Assembly (NCBI GenBank): GCA_963575745.1
Contig: CAUYUJ010011570.1
Span: forward strand, 41,001-105,000
Source: Prorocentrum cordatum
Taxonomy: Eukaryota > Sar > Dinophyceae > Prorocentrales > Prorocentraceae
DNA length: 64,000 nucleotides
Reading direction: 5' to 3'
Of this stretch, positions 1 to 10,990 are shown piece after piece. Each line of letters opens with the position of its first letter. The first letter of the stretch is position 1. A model generated the notes under the pieces. That model saw nothing but the letters and a program-made list of their open reading frames with translations, did no database searches and had not been told where the DNA came from. The position numbers and the translations under genes are program-made.

Positions 1-53
1 CATTTTTTCCCAGTGGGGTTCCGGCTCAACCCGCCAGCCCACCAGAAACACTG

Positions 54-430
54 ACTGGTCCAACATGGCATCCAAGACGGTCCAAGATGGCATCCAAGAC
101 GGCGCGTTTATGCCATAGAGGGCTCCAACAGGTCTTCCAGGAGGACCCGACGATACTCGCGTCATTGATGTTCGAATGTTTTTGACCGATGTTCTAGTGT
201 TCACGCTTTCGTGCTTCCGACAGCCCCAAAAGCCTCCAGACGGCGCAAGGCCCCAGAGAGGACACCAAGACGGCCTCGGAGGACTCCAAGACAGCGCTAA
301 AGCGTCCAAACAGGGCCTCAACAAAACCCGTTGAGGCCCCCGAGACGCCAAGAGGTGGCTTAGAGGCCCTCAAGAGTTCTCCAAAAGGCCCCAAGAGGCG
401 CCTCAGAGACCTTAAGAGACCCGAAATGGC
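54..430. repeat. Degenerate CAAGACGGCC-type minisatellite
   Basis: Imperfect repeats built around CAAGACGGC, GGCCCCAAGAGG and GGCCTC recur at irregular short spacing. The same vocabulary returns at 7130-7640, 23700-23830 and 24130-24480, and in inverted form at 23160-23310, so this is a dispersed family. The long minus-strand open frame across it shows no recognisable protein. Confidence 0.6.
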
Positions 431-470
431 CCAGGAAGCCGCCAGGACGCCCCCACGAGGCTTCCTCTTC

Positions 471-557
471 ACTTCCTCCTCCCTTTCCTCATCCTCCTCC
501 TCCTCCTCCCTCTCCTCCTCCTCCCTCTCCCCCTCCTCCCTTTCCTCCTCCCTCTCG
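471..557. repeat. (TCC)n pyrimidine microsatellite
   Basis: An almost pure run of TCC/CCT triplets with a few CCC interruptions. The reverse complement reads as poly-Glu/Arg, which explains the acidic open frame here. Confidence 0.9.
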
Positions 558-1190
558 GGAGGGGCAAAAAATAATATCAATGACATGCCGGCGTTGGAAA
601 CCTACTAGCGTGTTACTCCATCGTGCTTGCCGCGGAGACCTGGTTGATCCTGTTGCTGCTCCTCCGCTCTCTCCTCCCTCAAGCGTTCCTCACACTGATT
701 TGACATCCCCTAAAAGCTTGACAAGCCTTCCGCTAAACGTTTGGCACCATCTTCGTTTCCAAAAGGCAGGGGGCGGCGGTGGTTCGCCGCAGGCGCCTTC
801 GACTAATAACTCCCCCTCGTCGCACCTCTAGACGAGATCGGCAGGGTGGTCCAGCCGTTTCGCCAGAGCCTTCCTCGCCTCCTACTAGCTCCTAAAACAA
901 ACAGTCACGCGAATTGAAGGCTGATGGCTTTCAGAATGTGGATCTGGACCGTAGCGCCGCGCACTAACGCCTCAACAGCTTGTAGCAGTTGCAAAGATGG
1001 AGGGGGAGTCGTTGTCAAAAGATGGCCCTCGCTTCATATGTCCTGAAAGCGTGTCACTAAGAATAGTGAAGCGTAACGAAGCGCGGCAACTTCGAGGCTC
1101 GATAAAACGGTCCGGCTTCCCCAACCGGCAGGTTGAGGATGCTTCATCGCAGGATAACTCCTAGTAAGGAATAAGAATCAAAAATGATTA
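558..1190. other. No gene seen; contains one dispersed-repeat copy
   Basis: Short open frames on both strands without recognisable domains. Around 925-1000 the sequence TTTCAGAATGTGGATCTGG followed by GCCGCGCAC resembles segments near 32265 and 40755. Nothing else can be supported. Confidence 0.4.
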
Positions 1191-1235
1191 TGCCACGCAT
1201 GTTGAACTTTTCCTCCTCTGGACTGCCACCGCTAC

Positions 1236-1354
1236 CTTCAACCCTTCCTCCTCCTCCTCCCCCCCGTCCTCCTCCTGCTCTCAACATCATCACCACCATC
1301 ATCCTCATCCTCATCACCATCACCATCACCATCACCATCACCATCACCATCACT

Positions 1355-1397
<43 letters not shown>

Positions 1398-1449
1398 GCA
1401 TCAGCATCAGCATCAGCATCAGCATCATCATCATCATCATCATCATCAT

Positions 1450-1492
<43 letters not shown>

Positions 1493-1680
1493 GTCATCTT
1501 CCTGCTTCCTGTCCCTCCGTGTAGCTAGTCCGGCTTCATCCTCTTCTCCGTTATCCTTCTCATCGCCTGCCTGGTCCTGCTCATCCCCCTCCCCCTCCTC
1601 CCCCTCCTCGTCCTCGTCCTCCTCTTTCCCCTTCTCTCTCTCCTGCGTTCCCTTTCTCCGCTCTCCCGACCTCACCCTCC
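1236..1680. repeat. (TCC)n and (CAT)n microsatellite block
   Basis: Pyrimidine-rich TCC triplets (about 1236-1280) pass into a long CAT/CAC/CAG trinucleotide array (about 1286-1498). More CTC-rich pyrimidine tract runs to about 1680. Frames translate as poly-Ile, poly-Met or poly-Asp only. Confidence 0.9.
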
Positions 1681-2525
1681 GGGGGAGCGTGAACACGTGA
1701 AAACACGTGCCCCGCGCACACGCGCAAAGCGTATGTTGGGTCGCCCCCTCCGCGCACACAAATTTTTACGTGTGTAGAATCCGCCGCCCAGAAGTTGCGA
1801 TTCCCCCCTGGGGGCCGTGGACGTGTGAAAAGCGCGCACGCGCCAAGCGCATGTTGGCCCGCCCCTCCACGCGGACTCGTGTAAAGAATCCGCCGACCAG
1901 AAGCCAAATCCCTCCCAGGGGGCCACGGACACGTGAAACCACGCATCCCGCACGCGCGCGACAGGCGCAAATTGGGTCCCACCCCTCTCCGCGCACATGT
2001 TTACCCGTATAGAATGCGCCGGCTAGAAATTGGGATTCCCCCCCCCCCTTGGGAGCCGTGGACACGCGAAAACACGTGCCCCGCGCGCACGCACCAGACG
2101 CAGATTGATGTCCCCCCCCTCCGCGCGCGGATTCTTACTTGCGAAGAATCCGCCGACCTGAACCTGGGTCCACCCCAGGCGGCCGTGGACACGTGGGAAC
2201 AGATGCCCCGCGCGTACGCGCCAGGCGCATGTCCCCCCTCCGCGCAAGTATTTTAACGTGTAAAAACCTGCCGACCAGAAATTGGGTCCCCCCCGTGGGG
2301 CTGTGAAGATGTGAAAACACGTGCGCCGCGCGCACGCGCCGGGCGCATATTGGGTCCTCCCCCTCCGCGCGTATTCTTGCACGTGTGAAGAACCTGCCGA
2401 CCAGACGTTGGGTCCCCCCCCGGAGGGGCCCGTTGGCGAGAAGTGCGCGAAAACCCATGCCAGACGCATGCACGCCGAGACGCATGCTGGAGACCCCCCC
2501 CTCCGCGCACGTATTCTTACGTGTC
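1681..2525. repeat. Tandem array, about 120-bp unit, about 7 copies
   Basis: Each unit carries in order an ACACGTGAAAACACGTG-like segment, a GCGCGCACGCGCCAGGCGCA-like segment, CCCCTCCGCGC, a TTTTACGTGTG-like segment, AGAATCCGCCGACCAGAA and TTGGGTCCCCCC. Units begin near 1685, 1810, 1925, 2055, 2187, 2300 and 2440 and differ by substitutions and small indels. Three overlapping reading frames on each strand stay partly open, as expected for a GC-rich tandem repeat without coding constraint. Confidence 0.8.
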
Positions 2526-2585
2526 AGATTACGACGTCTGCTGCTCGACACCCTTGTTATACAAGGCCAACGGGCCCGCCACCAC

Positions 2586-2790
2586 AAAAAGAACCCTGGG
2601 CCAGAGACCTTACCGGGCAAACTTTCCGACCCGCCTCGCCCGCCCTGCACACGGTGGCCGCCATGCCCCAAGCCCAAGACCCCGAATGGTCCGTGGGTGT
2701 CCCGCCTGGCCGTCCTGCATACCGCTGCCGCCAGGCCAGAACCTCTGGGTGGTCCCTGGGTATTCTGCCTCGGCCGCCTTGCATGTCGAG
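2586..2790. repeat. Element-end-like sequence and 2.5 copies of a ~66-bp repeat
   Basis: AAAAAGAACCCTGGGCC at about 2586-2603, followed by ACCGGG, resembles the right end of the satellite-carrying elements described below (AAAAGAGAACCCTGGGCC). From about 2640 an imperfect 66-bp unit with CGTCCTGCATACCGCTGCCG and GCCAGGCC segments repeats two and a half times. Confidence 0.45.
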
Positions 2791-2899
2791 GCCGCCAGGC
2801 CCCGGAGATCCCCGAGAGCCCAATGAAGAGATGATGCGGAAACAGGCACAGACCAAAAGGAAGCCGTCAAGGCGTGTGCCGTAAAGGCGTCATGACGCC

Positions 2900-3700
2900 A
2901 CGCCATCCACACACACTCAGAACATACATAAAGGAGCGCTCACTAAGAACGCGCGTCAACAACAGACATCGGGAATATAGGTTGACAACGTACGTCTACT
3001 GTCGACACCAAGGACACGCATCAAGAACATGCACCAACAACGTACGCCACCAACCAGCACCAATAATGTACGTGCATCGCATCAGCCAAGACAACGCACC
3101 AATAGTACACAACATTACCAACGTATTAAAACCATGGCATACACCAGCAACTGCAACTGGCAACATATACATAGAAGGCACAGCAGTACTACATGTCCAA
3201 CACATGTGAAACTCACATACACCCCGAACACAAAACAACACACATCACGCACACCAGCAAGACCATACATCGATAACATTCACGAAGGCCATACATCAGT
3301 AACGTGCGCGGGTAACATACAGCACCACCACACACATCAGACGACCGAAAATAGGAAGCACCAAGAACATACGCCAACTCCTGGTATTAATCACACACAT
3401 CTGCAACAGTCACCAACAACACACATCAACAACACACACCGAGAGCACACATCAACGACATAAACTGACACTACGTACTAGGAACAGGTATGCACCAATC
3501 ACCGATGTGCAACATTATTACATGCCTAGAGGTAGCACCACGAGCGCACGCGCAAGCATACATCCATAACAGACACAAGGCGCAGTAATCATGACTAGAT
3601 GCTAAGCACAAGCACCAAGACCAGGCACCAATGGCATACATCACGGGCATGCGCCAATGCCATACACCAGTGGCATGCAACAACCGATCGTTTGCCGCAC
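2900..3700. repeat. AC-rich degenerate minisatellite
   Basis: Short irregular units with ACACATCA, CACCAACAAC and AACATAC words recur for about 800 bp, becoming CCAATGCCATACACC-like towards the right end. No protein-coding signal was recognised. Confidence 0.6.
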
Positions 3701-4045
3701 TGAAACTCATTGGTCCGACCGCCCGGCACAACATACCTCCACACTTGGGCTCCCAACAAGTATGGCAAACTGTGTGAACACGAATGGCTCAAACTCAATA
3801 CGGGGCGTTCGCTGGACATCGTCTTGACCATGGAAATCGATGGCCCTACCTCCGTCCTCAACTTCTACACACCGAACACCCGATAAGGTGCAAGGCGCCC
3901 TCCCTGCTTGGCAATCCATGGGGCGCTAACCATTCAACGGGGTGCCTTCCGCAACGAACAGGAATGATTGTGGAAACTTGCGAGGAAGGGACTTGGGACG
4001 GGAGGGTTAGGGTGCACTGCATGACAACTGATGCGTCCTACATGT
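3700..4045. other. No gene seen
   Basis: Non-repetitive sequence with short open frames on both strands (for example 3784-4191 plus). No domain, spliced leader or repeat family was recognised. Confidence 0.3.
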
Positions 4046-4049
4046 ACTC

Positions 4050-4640
4050 TGGTACTACTCCTCCTCCTCATCCTCCCCTGCTTTCCCTCCTCAACCTCCT
4101 CCTCCTCCAATTCCTGATCCTCCTCCTCCTCCTTCTCCTCCTCCTCATCGTCCTCCTCCCCCCATCCTCGTCTTCCTCCTACTTCCACTGATTCTCCTGC
4201 ACCTCTATGCTGATCCTCCGAGGTCTGCGGGGGTCCTCGACGTCATGCCGGGGTCCTCGACGTCATCACCGATCGTTCGTCGTCGTCGTCGTCGTCGTCC
4301 GCCTTCTCCTCCTCGTTCTCTTCCTCCTGGTCCTTTTCCTCCTGGTCCTCTTCCTCCTGGTCCTCTTCCTCCTCGTCATCTTCCTCCTCGTCCTCTTCCT
4401 CCTCCTCCTCCCCCTCCTCGGGACGTTGGCGATGTGCAAAGTGCTCGTGCCGTCGGACAACAAGCTGAAGCCGGCCTGCTCCGCGTCGTGCTTCTTGTCG
4501 GCGTCCCGCTTCTTGTACCGATTTTTTATCACCTGCTCCCGCTCCTCCTCCTCCTCCACCACCACCTCCTCCTCGTCCTTCTCCTTCCCCTCTCGGCGGC
4601 GCTCCTCCTCGTCCGCGAGGGCGGCCGAGAGGATTTTGCT
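4050..4640. repeat. Pyrimidine-rich (TCC)n / TCCTCCTGG array
   Basis: Mostly CTC/TCC triplets, with an internal 15-bp unit like TCTTCCTCCTGGTCC repeated about five times at 4316-4400 and a GTC run at 4270-4300. Open frames are low complexity. Confidence 0.85.
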
Positions 4641-6660
4641 ACTCAGGCCTTCTTTCTAGGCCTCTCCTCCTTCGTTCTGCCCCCGTCCGCATCCCTCCTC
4701 CCTTCCCCAACCACCACCCCTCCCGTCGCGCGCCCTCTCTCTAGAGCAGGCCCACCGCCCTCCGATCCTCGACCCGAGGCTCAGAGGGAGGTGGAGGTGT
4801 TGGTTCGCGGCGTTGTGTGGCGGCGTGGGGAAAGAACACTAGTCAGTGTCGCGCAAAGCAGGAACAGCTGGGGCGGGCTCGCGGCGAGAGGGAAGGGCGC
4901 TTCGCAGAGTCGGGCGTGGCATAAGGTGGGAGTGTCCGTGAGTGGCGGGGCCTGAGCCGAGCATGACCCCCGCCCCCGGGCGAGCCGGGTGCCATGGTGC
5001 TGGGGTTACTCTCGGTGTTGCCTCGTGTATTGCCGCGGCCGTTGTCGTCTCCGTAGGGTGTGCTTTAGAAATAGTGATGGATGGCACCTCGCACTTCGTT
5101 GAACCTCTCCGGTGCGGCGCTGTCGTCTCGCTTGGCGGTATGTCCCGCTGGAGTGCTTTGACCCACAGGGCTGCGTCGAGCAGTGGCGGTCCGACTCCAA
5201 TGAACCTTGTGCTTCTGGCAAGTCGGTGGCTCCGCAACGTGTGGATAGCGTTGGGGAGCTTGTGTTTGCATGCCGCGTCGGTCTGACATCGCCGCTTACG
5301 GCTTCTGGTCCTTCAATCGGTCCGTGATCGTCATGGTAATGCAGAAGACGCCGTGGCCTTTTTTGTGATGGTTCGCATGGTCGTGGAGGCGGCTCGTTTG
5401 CTCCGGCCTTTGTGTTGGGTGGCTCGTAGAGAAAACTCCATGTGCCGCTGTATTCGCGCACGCACATGTGCCGTTGCATCCATGCGCATGTGGTTGCATT
5501 GGTCAATGGCGGGCGGATTTCGTGTGTACGCACTCCCATGTGGATGTGCCGCGCTCCTTGTCTGGATAGGCCCTCCACAGAAGGCAAGCTTGAGGTGGTG
5601 CGTATCCAATATAGGCGGCCCTGCATTGAGATTCGAAAGTGCCTGGTAGTGGTAATAGCTTACTGTTGATGCATGGCGCTGCTGCATATGTGACATATGT
5701 TGCGACTGCTTGTCGAGTGCTGGATGCGTTGGCGTGTGCTGTCGAGTCCGTGATCCGTATAATGTTTGGGGTGTTACTGCGGAGGGTGCGATGGCAGTTG
5801 TCGCTACCTGCTGGCAACACCGAAAACGTTGAGATGTTATGTCAGATGTTTGTTGGTTCCTTGCGTCGCACTGTCGGGTCGATATGTTTCCACTGAGGTG
5901 CCTTGGTGCTAGAGCCATGTAGGGCCGTCAGAACCACCGAATTTGGGCTCCGTCTCGTACTCCCCCTCTTAGTTGGACTCGTAGTTTTGCTTGAGGAGGT
6001 CGAGCTTCGCGGCTACGTCGATCTTCATGCGTTGGTCAATTTCGTCAGCCTCCCTCACTCGGATGCGTATGGTGTTGCCTTGGGTGATGACTTGCTTTGA
6101 TGGCTCCCATAACGTGATGTATTTCTGGGCAGTCGCATTACTAGTGTCAGGTCTAGTGGTGGCGTGGTTGTTTCCTGTGCTGTGCGGCTCGTCTAGGTCC
6201 CACGAGGTAGTCGCGATCCCTTGGTCGTCGATTGGTTCTGTGCTTGAGTAGGAATCCACTAGTGCTGGGCTGTGGTGATGAAGCTCCCCTAACTCGATTG
6301 GCCACGTGGGCTCGCTGGTGGCTCCCGATGTCAGCTTGAGCTTCATGTGGCGGTCCTGGCGTGTCGGTGAAAGTCGGATGGAGGCCCAATAATGGTCCAT
6401 GGTGATGGTCTGCTGGCTGGTGCAAAAATAATGATGAGGCTTGGTCGCCGGCTGGGTCGTCAGGGCCTGCTCCCACTCCTCGATCTTCCTTGGTGCTCCT
6501 CATCCTCCGCGTCACTGGTCCTCCTCCTCGTCCTCCACTCCCCTCGCCGCCAAAGGATGTCTGTCGCCTGTAAAGGAACTTCCCACCTCGCCCCCCCTCT
6601 CGCTCCCTCAGAAGAGACACAGCTTATAACCACCACAAGCCCACGTTGAGGCGTGGTAGG
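4640..6660. other. Unassigned 2-kb stretch with open minus-strand frames
   Basis: Not visibly tandemly repeated. Minus-strand frames at 5331-5918 (195 codons) and 5969-6400 (143 codons) stay open and have mixed composition. The end of the second is rich in charged residues and could be coding. No family motif, spliced leader or splice pattern was found, so no gene is claimed. Confidence 0.25.
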
Positions 6661-6729
6661 CTGCATAGTGCTCTCTGGTATGGTGTTTGTGATCTTCTTA
6701 TGCCCCCCCCTCTACTCGCATCCAGTTGC

Positions 6730-6795
6730 GTGCGTCGCCCCCCCCCCCCCCCCCCCCCCCCCCCTCCCCCCCCCCCCCCCCCCCCCCCCCCACCA

Positions 6796-6841
<46 letters not shown>

Positions 6842-6929
6842 ACGCACACGCACACGCACACGCACACGCACACGCACACGCACACGCACACGCACACGCA
6901 CACGCACACGCACACGCACACGCACACGC

Positions 6930-6967
<38 letters not shown>

Positions 6968-6992
6968 GCGCACGCACGCACGCACGCACCTA

Positions 6993-7032
<40 letters not shown>

Positions 7033-7078
7033 TGCACGCATGCACGCACGCACGCACGCACGCATGCACGCACGCACG
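6730..7078. repeat. Poly-C, (CA)n, (CACACG)n and (CACG)n compound microsatellite
   Basis: About 60 C residues (one T) pass into CA dinucleotides (6795-6830), then CACACG hexamers (about 6830-6935), CA again, and CGCA/CACG tetramers to about 7078. All six frames through it are open, giving spurious poly-Thr/His/Val/Cys proteins. Confidence 0.97.
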
Positions 7079-7129
7079 CGTCCGAGGCTTCTTGGGCGGC
7101 CCGACGCCTTCCTGGTTCTCTGCAATGCG

Positions 7130-7640
7130 TCAGAGATGCCGTTCCAAGGTGGCTTCAAAGACGGCTCAAGCAAGCACCAATGCTGCCGCGATGGCCTCGG
7201 ATGGCCCTCAGACGGCTCAATATGACCTCGAGACGGGCCAGGAGGCCTCCAGGACGGCCAAAGAGGGCTTCCAAACGGATCCCCAGTAGGACCGAGGAAG
7301 CAAACTTCATCGGCGTCCAGCAAATTTTGTTCAGGCTGAGGTCGGTTCAAGACGGCCTCAGCGGCCTCCAAGATGCCAAGATGGCTCCCAGACGACCTCA
7401 AGAGGGCCCCTAGGCGGCCCAAGACGGCCCCAAGAGTCCCGAGAGGGCTTCTGGAGGGACACAAGACGGCCTCAGAGGGCATCTCGACGGCCCAAGACGG
7501 CCCCAAGAGAACAACTAGACGACCAAGAGAGGACGCCAAGACGGCCCATGAGAGCCCCAAGACGGTCCAAGAGGGCCTCGGGGGACCCTACAGACTGCCC
7601 CGCAGGAGCCCAATACAGCCTCAAGACGGCCCGACGTGAG
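7130..7640. repeat. Degenerate CAAGACGGCC-type minisatellite
   Basis: Words such as CCAAGACGGCC, CCTCAGACGGC and CCAAGAGGGC repeat at roughly 15-30 bp spacing for 500 bp. It is the same family as 54-430 and 24130-24480. Confidence 0.65.
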
Positions 7641-8087
7641 CTCCATGAGAGCTTCTCAAGGAAGGAAGACAAAAAAAGTTTCAGAGGTGACGGCCTCCAG
7701 CGCCCCCGGCAACAATCGCAGCCACCCAGAATGCTGGGCTGGCACGGTTGCGGGGCTTGCCGCACGCAGCTGCATGAACTTCCAGAAGTCTGTGCAGACT
7801 CTCGGGGTCGGTGCCCTCCCCGAGCGCGCTCCGCGCGCAGGAGGCGCCGCCAAGGGGGTGCCCTACGCCGACCCAAGCATTCCGTGCGGACCTCCTAACG
7901 TCTACGGCAAGCGGCAAGATCGTGCAGTGAAGACTTGTACGCTGGTCTGGCACCGCGCAGATCGTTCAAACTTGTGCCGATCGCCGGATCGCTTCGTGTT
8001 GGCCGATTCTGGGCCAGAGGCGGCGTTCAATCTTGCACGCCCGCGGCGCGGTCGCAGCCGCATCGACACGACACGAACAGACGTGTG

Positions 8088-8160
8088 CCCATATCCACTG
8101 CAGCTTGGAGTTCCTGGCTCTCTTCCCCAGAAACCCGAGGCGCACTGGATATGGATAAAA
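8088..8160. repeat. Imperfect hairpin repeat, copy 1
   Basis: The left arm CCATATCCACTGC pairs with the right arm GCACTGGATATGG (one mismatch). Inside, CTTGGAGTTCCTGG pairs imperfectly with CCAGAAACCCGAGG, leaving a loop around CTCTCTTC. Related hairpins lie at 8186-8242 and 25598-25668. Confidence 0.6.
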
Positions 8161-8185
8161 ACTGGCCCCCAAAGGCCCGATGATT

Positions 8186-8242
8186 GTCTATATCCAATGC
8201 GCCTCGGCCTGGTGGCGCCCATTTCAAAACTGGCCAAGACGC
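8186..8242. repeat. Imperfect hairpin repeat, copy 2
   Basis: TATATCCAATGCGCCTCGG on the left opposes a right part ending GACGCACGGGATACGGATA. The left arm nearly equals the reverse complement of the right arm of copy 1. Confidence 0.5.
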
Positions 8243-8789
8243 ACGGGATACGGATACGAATCTTGCCCACAAAAGGAACCACCGTACGTTTCTGTCGTTG
8301 TTCCTCGATCTCTCACCTCCCCCCTCTCGTCGCCGGCTCGCGGCTCGAAGCCCCGGTCGTGACGTCGGCGCTGTCGCCGCTGTTGCTGAGGCCGCTGGGG
8401 CTGCCCTTGGACTCGCCTCCAGCGGCGGGGGCGCGCAAGCATGGATTAGCGATCCATGGAGTTGGCGTGGCACCTCCCCCCAAATGCGGCCGGTGCCGCC
8501 TCGTTCGGCGGCGGAAATCTGCGATCTCCAATGGAAACGGGACCCGTCGCTGATCCACGCCCCCAAGACGCGGGCGTCGCGTTTTTCTCACACCGGGCGA
8601 TCTCGCCCCGTTTCGGGCCTCGGGGCCCTCACGGCTCGATCCAGCCTGAGACACGCCACGGGAAGATTCGGTCCAGGGCTGCAGCCGTGATTGTTGATCT
8701 TGCTGTGTGCTTGTTCGCGACGTCGGATCTCAGGGTCGGCGTGTGCAGCGCCAAGCTTGCACACATCTCCACATGGAGGGAATAAACGA

Positions 8790-9110
8790 AGGAGCGGGAT
8801 GGAGAGGAATGAACAGGAGGGGTGAGCGGGCGGAGGGGTGTGAGGACGGGGAGGTGAGATCGGCGACGGAGTGTCCGCGGGTGCTCGCAGCAGTAGGGAA
8901 GGCGGAGGCGGAAGAAGGGGGAGGGAGGATGTGGGAAGTGGGAGGATGCAGGAACGGAGGCAGGAATCTTCTTTCCTGAAACTGTCGATCCCCTCCAAAG
9001 GACAACATTATCTTTCTGTATTGGTCGTTGGCGGCCCAAGAATTCAACAACAAAAGACTACCAGAGACCCAACATACCAAAACGCGCCGTCCCGACGTCC
9101 TGGGCCACGA
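8790..9110. other. No gene seen; G/A-rich
   Basis: Purine-rich stretch (GGAGG, GGAGGCGG words) that passes into non-repetitive sequence. No coding signal was recognised. Confidence 0.3.
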
Positions 9111-9119
9111 GATGTCCAG

Positions 9120-9145
9120 CAAGATGATGGTGATGATGATGAGGC

Positions 9146-9177
<32 letters not shown>

Positions 9178-9205
9178 GTGGTGGTGCTGATGATGACGAT
9201 GGTGC

Positions 9206-9258
<53 letters not shown>

Positions 9259-9335
9259 CGGATTATGATGGTGATGGTGTTGGTGACAGCAATGCGGACG
9301 ATATGATGATGATGGCGATGAAAATGGTAACGGTG
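9120..9335. repeat. (GAT)n microsatellite
   Basis: Nearly uninterrupted ATG/GAT triplets with GGT interruptions. The frames read as poly-Met, poly-Asp or poly-His. Confidence 0.95.
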
Positions 9336-9780
9336 ATTGTTCTTCAATTTTGGGTAGCGGGAGGTGCGTATGAAAAGACTCCAATATGCGAAGCACTCAA
9401 AATCATTCAGACTTGCTGCTGACTGCTACACCCTGCGCCAGAAAGCGCAGTCGGCCCGCTGGCCCAAGACATGGGCGCTGGCCTGCTCGCGCCCTGCGGG
9501 GGGATTCGGGGCGAGATAGCACCCCCGCGGGGACCCACAACTATGGGTCAGACGAGCGAACAAAACGAATCCGCCGGCCCCCTTGTGGGGCCACCAGGCT
9601 GCAGGCCCGTGATTCGCAGTTTCCTGTACCAGTCGTAGTTCTGCTTGCTGGTTACTGTAACTAGTTGACTTATTGCTGGTTGCTGTAACTAGTTGATTGA
9701 CCGCGCGAGGGGGGGGAGGCCCAAACCGGCTTTTTAGCACCCCCTGGGCGCGGTGTCTGAATTGCTGGGGGGGCTCGAAA
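9336..9780. other. No gene seen; short TAACTAGTTGA duplication
   Basis: Non-repetitive except for two tandem copies of a TTGCTGGTTRCTGTAACTAG-like unit at about 9645-9702. No gene was recognised. Confidence 0.4.
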
Positions 9781-10448
9781 TCGACACCCCTCACGCAGAT
9801 CCGCGGGGTCAGGGTCCACAAACACCAGGGATTTGACACATTTCTGAAATTCGGTGCCACCCCTCACGCAGATCCGCGGGGTCAGGGTCCAAAAACACAT
9901 GGGATTTGCCACATTCCTGAAATTCGGTGCCACCCCTCACGCAGATCCGCGGGGTCAGGGTCCAAAAACACAGGGATTTGCCACATTTCTGAAATTCGGT
10001 GCCACCCCTCACGCAGATCCGCGGGGTCAGGGTCCAAAAACACAGGGATTTGCCACATTTCTGAAATTCGGTGCCACCCCTCACGCAGATCCGCGGGGTC
10101 AGGGTCCAAAAACACAGGGATTTGCCACATTTCTGAAATTCGGTGCCACCCCTCACGCAGATCCGCGGGGTCAGGGTCCAAAAACACAAGGGATTTGCCA
10201 CATTTCTGAAATTCGGTGCCACCCCTCACGCAGATCCGCGGGGTCAGGGTCCAAAAACACATGGGATTTGCCACATTTCTGAAATTCGGTGCCACCCCTC
10301 ACGCAGATCCGCGGGGTCAGGGTCCAAAAACACATGGGATTTGCCACATTTCTGAAATTCGGTGCCACCCCTCACGCAGATCCGCGGGGTCAGGGTCCAA
10401 AAACACATGGGATTTGCCACATTTCTGAAATTCGGTGCCACCCTTCAC
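9781..10448. repeat. 72-74-bp tandem repeat, 9 copies
   Basis: Nine near-identical units each contain CCTCACGCAGATCCGCGGGG, TCAGGGTCCAAAAACACA and TTGCCACATTTCTGAAATTC. The spacing alternates between about 72 and 73-74 bp because of a one- or two-base difference after AACACA (CAGGG, AAGGG or TGGG). The first and last copies are diverged, with the normal edge-to-centre homogeneity gradient. The repeats are contiguous with no spacers. Confidence 0.95.
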
Positions 10449-10454
10449 GCACAT

Positions 10455-10590
10455 CCATCGCAAGGCGTGGTAACCCAAACTGCGAGAACTCCCTCGGCCC
10501 TTTGATCGCAAGGTGTGGTAACCAAGCCCGTAAACCATACACGTTTTTCCAATCGCCAGGTGTGGTAAACCCTCTTGCGATCAGTTGGTT
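10455..10590. repeat. ATCGCAAGGYGTGGTAA repeat, 3 copies
   Basis: ATCGCAAGGCGTGGTAACC, ATCGCAAGGTGTGGTAACC and ATCGCCAGGTGTGGTAAACC recur at about 50-bp spacing directly after the 73-bp array. Confidence 0.7.
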
Positions 10591-10990
10591 TTGCTGATTG
10601 CGAATCGGCTTCGCATGAAGTTTCGATACTGCTTCACGACAGCGCCAAGGCCTCATGACTTAGCTCTTCCATGGCCCATTCTCCGAGAGAGGGGGCCGGC
10701 GGCAGGGGGCGAAACCCTTACGGATTTCACGTAGAGGCACAAGCGGCCCCTGGCCAGGGAACTCTCGAAACCTGCGACTGGGGTCAGAGGGAGGAGGAGG
10801 CTCAGACGGAGATCGGTTTCGGTTTGGCTTCGGCTTTCGCTTTCACTTTCGGCTGGGCTTTCGCTCGCTGGAAAGATGAATGGCGGCCGACTGCGAAACC
10901 AGACCCTGCTCAACTAACGAAGCTAATATCGAACTGGTCGCCCGCAGACGTGTCTGAAAAACTTGGCTGGGGTCTGGCTGGACCCTGGAC
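10591..10990. other. No gene seen
   Basis: Contains a short GGCTTTCGCTTTC-type repeat near 10820-10865. The plus-strand frame 10671-11258 is antisense to the coding remnant that follows and is not supported as a gene. Confidence 0.3.

Larger units (their letters stand above)
7641..8780. other. Unassigned open frame region with two small hairpin repeats
   Basis: A plus-strand frame stays open from 7636 to 8553 (305 codons) but shows no domain. It runs through two copies of a small hairpin repeat (8088-8160 and 8186-8242), which argues against conserved coding. 8313-8660 is GC-rich and open in several frames. No gene is claimed. Confidence 0.25.

Noticed and set aside
1144-1759. Poly-Asp and poly-Met proteins at the CAT array
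   Set aside because: Pure translation of a trinucleotide microsatellite in different frames.
7636-8553. 305-codon plus-strand frame as a gene
   Set aside because: No domain, it runs through two hairpin repeats and starts in a degenerate minisatellite.
9781-10448. Regular 73-bp repeats resembling a CRISPR array
   Set aside because: Units are contiguous with no unique spacers, are far longer than CRISPR repeats and lie in eukaryotic DNA with no cas genes.
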